Positions 22,136 to 31,545 of a DNA stretch of 64,000 nucleotides are shown piece by piece. Each line of letters starts with the position of its first letter. Positions within the stretch are counted from its first letter, which is position 1. Source of the stretch: Scilla litardierei (Eukaryota > Streptophyta > Magnoliopsida > Asparagales > Asparagaceae); contig CM061141.1 in the NCBI GenBank assembly GCA_030789695.1, positions 273,265,655 through 273,329,654 of the forward strand, read 5' to 3'. Below the pieces are notes generated by a model. That model was not told where the DNA came from and made no database searches. It saw only the letters and a program-made list of their open reading frames with translations. A program made the translations under genes and the position numbers.

Positions 22136-22246
22136 ATGTATTCCAACGACAACAAGACCGTATGTCCACCTTCAGACTACAGCACCTTCAAGAACCGTGA
22201 AGGAGCTTCTTCGGTGATGGAAGGACACTCCTCGACGAGGCCTCCT
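22136..22246 (+). pseudogene. Sirevirus-type Gag, first 37 codons (element E)
   Basis: ATG at 22136 opens 37 codons (MYSNDNKTVC...) that end at a codon boundary exactly where gypsy F inserted. The reading resumes in frame at 31546 after the duplicated ctcct, so F is the only break in E's gag. Confidence 0.85.
22242..22246 (+). repeat. Left target-site duplication of element F (ctcct)
   Basis: ctcct directly before LTR F1; repeated at 31541-31545 after LTR F2. Confidence 0.95.
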
Positions 22247-22494
22247 TGACGTGCGTTTATATTTCATATATTCACGCACGTTTTCTTTTGTGTTTCTCCG
22301 TGTTTTCCGCCGTCTTTTATTCGTTTTCTCGTATTTTCTCGTTTTCTTTCACTTTTCTTTGTTTCTCCATGTTTGCAGGAGATTGGCCGCGTAGGGGACG
22401 TTTAACGACAATATCTCAAGTCCCCGGAGCAACGGGAGGAGTCACGCGTGATCCAGGGGGTCAAACGTCAAAGAATACATCTTTCAGCCCCTCA

Positions 22495-22863
22495 CCCGGT
22501 CGGTTAGTCATCTCCAACCGATCGGGTGATGCACGCGTGCACCACCCGGTCTCAGCCGGAGCTCATATGGAAGTCACCCGACCGGTTCACAGACCGGTTC
22601 AGCGGGGGCCTGTTCTCTGTCTTTTCGAGCAAAATTCCAACCGATCGGGTGACTCTCACCCGATCGGTTCATCTGTAGCTGATGCTGAGGAGCTGAAGAC
22701 ACGGGCACCCAACCGATCACTTCACCCGATGGCGCCAAGATCCAACCGGTCGCTCCAAGAACTCACCCGACCGGTTCATATGACCGGGTGAAAGCTCGCC
22801 GTTTTCTGTTCATTATCTGTAACGGATCACCCAATCGGTTGACTTGTCAACCGATCGGGTGAT
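22495..22863 (+). repeat. ccgatcgg-type dyad array in LTR F1
   Basis: Multiple caaccgatcgggtga / tcacccgatcggttg words and ccgaccggttc variants. The last pair forms an 18-bp-arm hairpin with a 2-nt loop at 22826-22863 (one mismatch; perfect in LTR F2 at 30559-30596), nine bases before the TATA box. Confidence 0.88.
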
Positions 22864-22872
22864 ACGAGAGTC

Positions 22873-22880
22873 TATAAATA
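22873..22880 (+). promoter_or_regulatory. TATA box, LTR F1
   Basis: tataaata directly after the large dyad; same spacing in LTR F2 (30605-30612). Confidence 0.75.
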
Positions 22881-22954
22881 GAACCCCTAGGGTTCCAGAA
22901 ACCAGGGGAGCTGCTAGTTTTTACTATTTTCTCCTATTGTGACGGCTGTAATTT

Positions 22955-23090
22955 CTGTTCTTTTGTAAGTTGTCGGATCTTTCTCAAATTTTAGTATTGT
23001 CTTAATTACTCTGTTCTTTTGTAAGTTGTCGGATCTTTCTCAATTTCTGTTCTTTTGTAAGTTGTCGGATCTTTCTCAAATTTTAGTATT
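22955..23090 (+). repeat. Tandem expansion in LTR F1
   Basis: Three copies of ctgttcttttgtaagttgtc plus ggatctttctcaa with partial spacers. LTR F2 has one copy, so the expansion came after insertion. Confidence 0.85.
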
Positions 23091-23905
23091 GTCTTAATTA
23101 CTCTATTACTTCCGCATTCCTATCGTCTGATTATGATTCCAACGGTTCATTTTCATTTAGATCGCTTTTTAATGAATTTTTGTGAGTAGTCCCCAAATCT
23201 GGGATTTTGGTGGAAACCCCTTCGGGGGCTCTTCCCGATGCATCCATAGGGTTAGGAAATCGATAGGGATTAGGTTTCTAACGGTTACGCGGGGTGTTTC
23301 ATTGTCATCGACGGGAAAAAGACCGCCTTTGACCGTTGGGCCAATGGGGAATAAACTTGGCGGTTGACTCCCTAGCCATAGCTCACGCCCTTAGCGTAGA
23401 CGCCGAATCCTAGCACGCGGGAGCGGCAGGATGAGACGTTAGGAGTTATCGTTGCGAGCTTAGTGCTCCCAGAATCGATCAGTGTTAATGGACACGGGAG
23501 TGCCCACTGATCAAATCCGTGAAGTCCGGTGTATCATCCTGGGCACCGACCGGAATATCGGGCCCATGGGATGCCGGTACCACTTTCGGAGGCAACGTCT
23601 CACCATTAGACCCTAATTCCGATCGCTATCCTACCCGTAGGTCGTATCGGGGAGAGTCGCTCGTTGGAGTGGAAACCAAGGTCCCGGGTTTATTTTCTTA
23701 TTGTTCATACCTTGAATTCCTATATCGTGACAACCATCAACCGATTCGGGCTAGCTCGCCCACAGGGTGATTTTGGTCCTCCTTGACACAAGCACATCCT
23801 AGCCTCCCTGTGTTCGACCCCCAAGCCACACTACAACACCGTGCGCTTGCGGTTACAAATATTTAAACCCCCTGCCTGCCACGCGGCGGGCACCGGTCAA
23901 GTTTA

Positions 23906-23923
23906 TGGCGCCGTTGCCGGGGA
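23906..23923 (+). promoter_or_regulatory. Primer-binding site of element F
   Basis: tggcgccgttgccgggga, the site typical of Athila/Tat-type gypsy elements, six bases after the LTR. Confidence 0.85.
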
Positions 23924-24092
23924 GGCAACGTGCTTGTTATTTTAGGATCTCTTGAGCCCTAGTGTCTAGCTCTCATCCCTACCTCGCGATAATTTTCGCA
24001 TTCTCCTTTTTCCTTTTTATTTTTCTTATTTTTATTTCTTATTTTATCTGTTTCTCTCCCACTTCTCGCTTCACGGGAGTTTGTTGTTTTTC

Positions 24093-26822
24093 ATGCGCAG
24101 GAGTTCGAGAAGTCTCGACGACTTGATTCCCGTTGATCCAGAGATTAACGCCACCCTTAGGCGTTTGGCCGCTGAGAAGCGAAGAAGAGAGGATCCTGAA
24201 TCCATGGAGGAGAACACCCCGCCTCACAAGTCCCTGTTGGAGTACTCGATGCCATCTATCGAGTCCACTTCCGCCATCTGTTCTCCAGCTATTGCGGCCC
24301 AAAGCTTCGAGCTAAAGCCGTCTTTGGTGATGTGGATCCAGTAGGATCAGTTTGCGGGTGCACCCATGGAGAGCCTGATCGAGCATCTAGACTCCTTCTT
24401 GGAGAAGTGTGACACCTTCCGGATTAATGGTGTCACGACTGAGGCTATCCGTCTGAAGCTGTTCCCCTTCTCGTTGCGAGACAAAGCCAAGCAATGGCTA
24501 AGGGGGAAGGACCCCAACACTTTGAACACCTGGGAGAAGCTCTCCAATGCTTTTCTGACGTAGTTCTTTCCTCCGGGGAAGACCATGAAGTTGAGGAGTG
24601 AGATCTCCTCCTTCTCCCAGGCCAGCCACGAGTCCTTGCATGAAGCTTGGACGAGATATAAGGAAATGCAAAGAAGATGCCCTCACCACGAGCTTCCGAA
24701 GTGGCAGATTATTAATCTGTTCTACAATGGGTTGAGGGATGACCTGAAATCTTCTATGGACGCCGCGGCTGGGGGTTCCTTCATGTCTAGGAGCGAGGAA
24801 GATGCCGGACATATTCTAGAAAATATGGCATCCAACAATGAGCGGTGGTGTGACGAGAGAGCCACACCCAGGTCTGGGGGTATACACAGAGTCGAGGACG
24901 TCGACAAACTTTCAAGCAAGTTCAACTTGCTTTCGACCCAGATCTCTGCACTAATGGTAGGAGCCGGTGGGGCCGGTACGCAGCAGATTTCAGCGGTAGA
25001 GTCCGAATTCTTTGGAGAATTCGACGGTGGCGACGTTTCACCACCGTTGGACCAGGCGAGCGCACTATTTTACAACCCCACGGGAAATGCGTCGTATCCA
25101 CCAAGAACCAATTCCAACCCGGCCTACTCTCCGAACAACCAGAACCACCCTAACTTTGGTTACCGGCCACCATTTCAGCCCTCGCCGCCTCAGCAGCCGC
25201 AGCAACAACCATATCAGTCGGCTAGGCCACAGCAGAGTCAAATTCAGCAGCAACAATATCAACAGCAGCCTCAGCAACAATTTTACGCCCCCAGGAATCA
25301 GCAGCAGCAGCAGTATGGCCAACAGAGGGCCGTCTCTCCGGTTGAGTCTCTCTTGACTCAATATATAACCAACCAGGAGAAGATCAATCAAAAGCTAGAA
25401 ATGGGTCAGCGGGCCCTCACGGACCAAGTAACCCAGCTGGGGTTACAAGTGGCGAACCTTGCAAGGTCACAAAACCAATTGCCACCACAACCGGAGGTGA
25501 ACCCGAGGGGAGCAACCCAAACGTCGGCACTCGTGCACGAGCACACAAATGTGTCCGCTATCGTTCTGAGAAGCGGGACACAAATCCCTACTAGAGTGCC
25601 CCCTAACAGACCGGAAGCACCATTGGTCGTCGAGCGACCGATTGAAAAATCTAACGACACCGGTGCTTCGTCATCAAATCCTACGACTCCGGAGGGAGTC
25701 TCTGAAGAAGAGAAGAAAAAAAACGAGGAAGGGAGCTCGAAAGTGTTCAAACCCGTTGTGCCATTTCCACAACGGTTAGCTCAGGCCAAAATCGACGAGA
25801 AATATGGCAAGTTCTTCGCCATGGTCAAGGACCTGAGCTTGCAAATCCCCTTCCTGGAAGCAATCGAAACAATCCCCTCCTATGCAAAATTCCTGAAAGA
25901 TTTGGTGACGAGAGGGTCTAGAAAGGAGAAAGTAGTGTTGATGGCAGAATGTAGCGCTCTCATCCAGAGGGCAAATCCGCCGAAACTTAAAGACCCGGGG
26001 AGCTTCTCAACTCCTTGCACGATCGGGGCAGTAAAGATTCATCGTGCACTCGTCGATCTCGGAGCGAGTGTAAGTTTGATGCCCTTGTCGATGTATAAAA
26101 GGATAGGAATTGGTGATTTGGAGCCCACCGGTATGACCCTACAACTAGCTGACCGGTCGGTCAAATATCCGATGGGGATTGTTGATGACCTCCCCGTCAA
26201 TGTAAAAGGGGTGCATGTGCCAGTGGACTTTGTAGTCATGGACATGCCTGAAGACGCACACACCCCCATCATCCTGGGACGGCCTTTCATGGCCACTGCT
26301 GGCGTTTTGATTGATGTGAAGAACGGAAAACTTTCTCTAAACGTCAGCGGAGAAAAAGTTGAATTTGATCTGGGGTTGTCCATGAAGTACCCCGATCCCC
26401 CAGATGACCCTCGGTGTAATTTGCTGGAGGTAGAAGAAGAAAAAGCTGCTGAAGAGAGCTCCAGGGAGATTCTCTTAAGAAACCCTCCCGATGACTTGGA
26501 GGATTCAGAAGACCGAGACGCCCCCAAGAATGATGATGCTGCTGGGAAAGCGAGTGCAGCAAGAACGACCCCTCCCGGGTTCCCCAAAGCTCCTCCTGCG
26601 AGGAAAACGGGGAAAGAACCCATGGGCCTCACTAAAGACAAGGTCCGGATCCTTAAGAAGATGGCGGTAAGCGCCAATACGAAAGAGAAGCCCCCGGATC
26701 CCAAGAACAAGGAGAGAGTGGTCGAGCAAATCTTTCTCCAGCCGCTGACTACTCCAAAGGCCTTAAGCTCCGATGAAGAAGAGATGCCGAACTTCGGGCA
26801 TCACCCGTATCAACCACCGTGA
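24093..26822 (+). pseudogene. Gag-protease, element F
   Basis: A single frame of about 909 codons from ATG 24093 (MRRSSRSLDD), with two tag stops at 24342-24344 and 24561-24563. The retrotransposon gag domain spans about 24370-24760 (LKLFPFSLRDKAKQWLRG, LHEAWTRYKEMQRRCPHHEL, NLFYNGL). A glutamine-rich stretch follows (25180-25330), then a conserved pre-protease block (KVFKPVVPFPQRLAQAK, FLKDLVTRG). The retropepsin-like domain has the Athila-type active site VDLGASVSLMPLS at about 26050, plus DFVVMDMPED and PIILGRPFM. The frame ends at 26822 without entering reverse transcriptase. Repairing the two stops would give a full Gag-Pro, so the lack of pol is structural, not decay. Confidence 0.92.
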
Positions 26823-27012
26823 ACATCTCTTGCGGGCGTCGAGCCAACGACGTTAAACAAGTGCGCTTCATGGGAGGCAACCCATGCTCTAAACTTTTGC
26901 CCCACTTTTTAGTGTTATTTTTTTTACTTTATTTTATCTATTTTTATAAATAAAATCAGCCACGAGAACATCCGTTCAGGGACTTAGACAAATCTGTTGG
27001 GTTTTGCAGAAA
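26823..27012 (+). other. Spacer after element F gag-protease
   Basis: T-rich non-coding DNA in the place where pol would be in an autonomous relative. No remnant of integrase or reverse transcriptase motifs in any frame that I can see. Confidence 0.6.
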
Positions 27013-27371
27013 ACAAGGCCTCAACCGATCGGGTGAGTTCTCACCCGATCGGTTGGGATGTATCAGATACAAGCCGAAATCTGTCCCCAAATGAACCGAT
27101 CGGTTGAAGAATGGAGAGACCGGGTGACAGACCGGGTGAGCTGGGGAGAACTCTCGGGAAATTTTTGGGGAATATCAACCGATCGGTTGAGTTCGAGCAC
27201 GATCGGTTGAGGCGACCGGGTGAGCAGCCCTCAATTCTCGGGAAAATGAGTGGAGCGGCCAACCGATCGGTTGACAAGTCAACCGACCGGTTCGCCTGTA
27301 GCACTTCTTCGGCAAGAATTTTTGACCTAACCGTCAACCGATCGGGTGACAAGTCACCCGATCGGTTCGAC
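27013..27371 (+). promoter_or_regulatory. Internal dyad array of element F
   Basis: Repeats the LTR's words inside the element: aaccgatcgggtgag / ctcacccgatcggtt (27013-27050), several ccgatcggttga, accgggtgagc, and a final large dyad at 27333-27371 (arms gtcaaccgatcgggtgac and gtcacccgatcggttcgac, loop aa). That dyad is the LTR's TATA-proximal dyad with the arms in reverse order, and a TATA box follows at 27381. The layout implies a second, internal promoter. Confidence 0.7.
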
Positions 27372-27380
27372 TTAAAACCC

Positions 27381-27388
27381 TATAAATA
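27381..27388 (+). promoter_or_regulatory. Internal TATA box of element F
   Basis: tataaata, ten bases after the internal dyad, matching the nine-base gap in the LTR. Candidate start of a subgenomic RNA for the ORF at 27819. Confidence 0.65.
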
Positions 27389-27818
27389 TCCCCGACCGCC
27401 CGTTCGATCCGCACTCGCCATTTTCGAATCCAGAACCGCCGTTTCGCCTCTTCCTCGTGCGCCTGCCCTCTTTCTTCCCTAAAATCAACCTCGATCGCCT
27501 CCCCCCCATCTCCCTACCCATCCACCATCGATTTCTCTCCATTCTCCTCGATTCCACCCAAACACAAAACCCTAACCTCCACACGTTTTCCCCAATTTCG
27601 AAACTTGCTGAAGAAATCGCTGCGGCTTCACAGCGTGATCCTATCGAGTAGCATCGAGGAGTCTACGAGCAACGATCTTCATCTCATTTGGGTAAACTCG
27701 CTCCTTTGCTCAATTTTAATTTTACCCCAAATATTCCATTTGCTCGTTGGTCGTGTTTCGTGTTTGTGTTGATTCATTGTACTTTTACATACTCACACAC
27801 GCGCACGACACCCGCACA

Positions 27819-28219
27819 ATGCCTCCCCGCCGTGTTAAGCCAACCGACGCCAGCTCTTTGAACCCTAGGCCCACCCGTCGTACCCGTCACGCACAGCCCC
27901 CGCTCAACCCACCACCTCCAACCCATCTACCACACCACACACCACTTCTCCACCTCACGTTTACGATCCCGAATATGGGATGCAATTCCAAACCGACGAC
28001 CATGCCGACCGGTTCGCGGCCATGGTCCTCCTAGCTGGACAGGGTGGTCGGATAACCGAGGAGTCCGTCGACCGAGACCTCCCCTTTCTTCAAAGCTTCA
28101 TTCGCCACATCCGTGAAGACCCACCCGACGTCTCCGAGCTCCACATTCCACCCCCCACGACTCCTGGTCCGCAGCACAGGCCCCCGTCACCACCCCCAGA
28201 GGGTGGTGCCCCTGCTTGA
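27819..28219 (+). pseudogene. Short 3' ORF of element F (env position)
   Basis: ATG 27819 opens a basic, proline-rich N-terminus (MPPRRVKPTDASSLNPRPTR) much like the start of the env-position ORFs of A and E. A frameshift near 27950 moves the reading to another frame (FQTDDHADRFAAMVLLAGQG ... SFIRHIREDPPD), which ends at 28219. The second part resembles the start of Athila-type 3' ORFs, but the identification is weak. About 130 codons in all, so the product would be much shorter than in E. Confidence 0.5.
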
Positions 28220-29979
28220 TTTTTCTTTCCCACTTTTGCCCCCCCCATATTTGTGCCCATCTGTCTTTTCGGGGCCCTGCTTTGTCTCTGTCGGAGGGGG
28301 GGACCATTCGCGTGTCGCTTCGATTTCACCTCGTTTGTTTTTGACTCCACCTTGCATATCTCTGCATTTCACGATCACTTTTCATTTCACTAGCACTATC
28401 AGGTCTAGCTTGGGGGACGTCTATTTTGGTGTGTTGTCGTGTTTTGTTTTTTTTCTTATTTTTGTGTGTGTGCTTGTTTTTCCCCTTTCGAGTGTCGTGT
28501 CGTGTGGTTTTATTTCTATTTTCGTGTCGTTTGATTTTGATTTTGATCTTTCTTTATTTTCAGTTTCATCTCTGTGTTTTCCTCGTTTTCATTTCTTTTT
28601 GTGTCGGTGTGTATCCCCCCATCTTCATTGCCCTCCCGTACTCACTCAAATTGCATTGAGGGCAATGCAAACTTCAGCTTGGGGGAGTCGCACTGTGTGC
28701 GTCATTTGAGTCCTTCTTTTTCGTTTTTGTGTCGTTTTCATCGTGTTTTTTTTATTTTTTTCTTCTTTTTTCTCTCTTCTCTTCTTTTTATCTCTTTCTC
28801 CTAGATATGAATCCTATGATGAATCGCCTCAAAGTCACACACACCTAGCATGGCATCGATAATCACACTCACTAACCCTAGGATTTCGAGTCCTCTTGCA
28901 TTTCACGCATCGTGGCTCCACTTAGCTTTTTGTGAGTCGTGCGTCATGCCTAGCTATTTGGTATGCTTCTACTTTGTGATTTTATTTTATATACCTGTCT
29001 AGGAATGACCCCTAGATTATCATGCTTCGAATTGAATATGCGGTATTTGATTCTACTATATGCATGCTATATTTATATCGTATATCTCAATTCGCATGCG
29101 TCGGGATTCCACAATTAAGGACTAGGATAACCCATTTAGCCTATGCTCTATTTAGCGAGAATAGTTTCCTTTGCCCAAGTGTTTAGATTCCGACTTCTTT
29201 TTTGTTTTACTTGATGCAAATCCCCTCGTCGTGTACCGTTCTCCCACTTGGGAGAGTACACATGTGTATAGCCAAAAACCCAAATATCCAAAAAAAAGAG
29301 AAAAGAAAAGAAAAACCCAAAAAGAAAAGAAAAGAAAAATTTTGTATAGCCCAAAATCAAAAAAAAATAAAAAATACAAATAACCAATACCCAAAAATTT
29401 CAAGTGTGAATATTTTTCCTATCTACCGAGAATAAAGGGAAGGCGAGAATTTGCACCGAGTGTTCTACTCCACATCATCTCAACCCCCATCGTTTTCAAA
29501 AACACTTGGCTTAGGAACTTTTTAGCTAGTATCTAGGCTATAGTGGCGTGATTTCCTTAACCCTAGTTGTGGAGTCCCCGACGCATGATACGTTTCACTT
29601 CTCATACTCTTCTCATGCATGCTTGAACTAATATTCACCGCAATTTCAAATTCGAATCGGTATTTGGGTCATTTCCTGGATTTGCGTATATGAGCTCATA
29701 GCACATTGTAGAAAGCGACACCATTTGCTAGCACACGACCGCACTCACTCGCGCTTCACCGCGTGAGCCCACGACACTTATTGGGACTCGTTTTCCTAGG
29801 TTTAGTGATGTGATTTGACGTTTGCTTGTATGGTGTGTCGTTTTTGATTTTGTTGGCTCTGACGGACGATCTAGGATTTAGAGTTTTCTTTTTCTCTCTT
29901 TCTCTCTATTTTTCCCCTCCGAGTTCCTACTCTCACTCGTCTTCCTCGAGGACGAGGAAGAGTTCATCTTGGGGGATTT
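28220..29979 (+). other. 3' non-coding part of element F with repeated polypurine tracts
   Basis: No supported gene. The word agcttgggggac/g occurs near 28405 and 28677, and cttgggggattt directly precedes LTR F2 (about 29968-29979), so purine tracts are repeated before the LTR as in the Sirevirus-like elements. A purine-rich A/G tract lies at about 29288-29340. Confidence 0.6.
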
Positions 29980-31540
29980 TGACGTGCGTTTATATTTCAT
30001 ATATTCACGCACGTTTTCTTTTGTGTTTCTCCGTGTTTTCCGCCGTCTTTTATTCGTTTTCTCGTATTTTCTCGTTTTCTTTCACTTTTCTTTGTTTCTC
30101 CATGTTTGCAGGAGATTGGCCGCGTAGGGGACGTTTAACGACGATATCTCAAGTCCCTGGAGCAACGGGAGGAGTCACGCATGATCCATGGGGTCAAACA
30201 TCAAAGAATACATCTTTCAGCCCCTCACCCGGTCGGTTGGTCATCTCCAACCGATCGGGTGATGCACGCGTGCACCACCCGGTCTCAGCCGGAGCTCATG
30301 TGAAAGTCACCCGACCGGTTCACAGACCGGTTCAGCGGGGGCCTGTTCTCTGTCTTTTCGAGCAAAATTCCAACCGATCGGGTGACTCTCACCCGATCGG
30401 TTCATCTGTAGCTGATGCTGAGGAGCTGAAGACACGGGCACCCAACCGATCACTTCACCCGATGGCGCCAAGATCCAACCGGTCGCTCCAAGAACTCACC
30501 CGACCGATTCATATGACCGGGTGAAAGCTCGCCGTTTTCTGTTCATTATCTGTAACGGATCACCCGATCGGTTGACTTGTCAACCGATCGGGTGATACGA
30601 GAGTCTATAAATAGAACCCCTAGGGTTCCAGAAACCAGGGGAGCTGCTAGTTTTTACTGTTTTCTCCTATTGTGACGGCTGTAATTTCTGTTCTTTTGTA
30701 AGTTGTCGGATCTTTCTCAAATTTTAGTATTGTCTTAATTACTCTATTACTTCCGCATTCCTATCGTCTGATTATGATTCCAATGGTTCATTTTCATTTA
30801 GATCGCTTTTTAATGAATTTTTGTGAGTAGTCCCCAAATCTGGGATTTTGGTGGAAACCCCTTCGGGGGCTCTTCCCGATGCATCCATAGGGTTAGGAAA
30901 TCGATAGGGATTAGGTTTCTAACAGTTACGCGGGGTGTTTCATTGTCATCGGTGGGAAAAAGACCGCCTTTGACCGTTGGGCCAAGGGGGAATAAACTTG
31001 GCGGTTGACTCCCTAGCCATAGCTCACGCCCTTAGCGTAGACGCCGAATCCTAGCACGCGGGAGCGGCAGGATGAGACGTTGGGAGTTATCGTTGCGAGC
31101 TTAGTGCTCCCGGAATCGATCAGTGTTAATGGACACGGGAGTGCCCACTGATCGAATCCGGGAAGTCCGGTGTATCATCCTGGGCACCGACCGGAATATC
31201 GGGCACATGGGAAGCCAGTACCACTTTCGAAGGCAACGTCTCACCATTAGACCCTAATTCCGATCGCTATCCTACCTGTAGGTCGTATCGGGGAGAGTCG
31301 CTCGTTGGAGTGGAAACCAAGGTCCCGGGTTTATTTTCTTATTGTTCATACCTTGAATTCCTTTATCGTGACAACCATCAACCGATTCGGGCTAGCTCGC
31401 CCACGGGGTGATTTTGGTCCTCCTTGACACAAGCACATCCTAGCCTCCCTGTGTTCGACCCCCAAGCCACACTACAACACCGTGCGCTTGCTGTTACAAA
31501 TATTTAAACCCCTTGCCTGCCACGCGGCGGGCACCAGTCA
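29980..31540 (+). repeat. LTR F2 (3')
   Basis: 1,561 bp, TGACGTGCG to agtca, followed by TSD ctcct at 31541-31545. Contains a perfect 18-bp-arm dyad at 30559-30596 and TATA at 30605-30612. Confidence 0.95.
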
Positions 31541-31545
31541 CTCCT

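Larger units (their letters stand above)
22247..23899 (+). repeat. LTR F1 (5')
   Basis: 1,653 bp. About 92 bp longer than F2 because gttcttttgtaagttgtcgg and its flanks are present three times (about 22955-23090) instead of once. Contains the dyad array 22495-22863 and TATA 22873. Confidence 0.95.
22247..31540 (+). mobile_element. Element F: non-autonomous Athila-like Ty3/gypsy
   Basis: LTRs of 1,653 and 1,561 bp (TGACGTGCG...gtca), 5-bp TSD ctcct, primer-binding site tggcgccgttgccgggga and a polypurine tract next to LTR F2. The interior holds a long gag-protease, then an internal dyad array with a TATA box and a short broken 3' ORF. No reverse transcriptase, RNase H or integrase is present, so movement would need enzymes from a relative. 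The LTRs are very similar apart from a tandem expansion in F1, so the insertion is young relative to B. Confidence 0.95.

Noticed and set aside
28220..28804. Hydrophobic frames (FFLFLCVCLFF-like) as a membrane protein
   Set aside because: Produced by T-rich DNA in the 3' non-coding part of F; open in several frames with no family match.
31513..31545. Extension of the element E gag frame into the end of LTR F2 as a start
   Set aside because: The in-frame codons before 31546 are LTR and TSD sequence; the true start is at 22136, on the other side of F.
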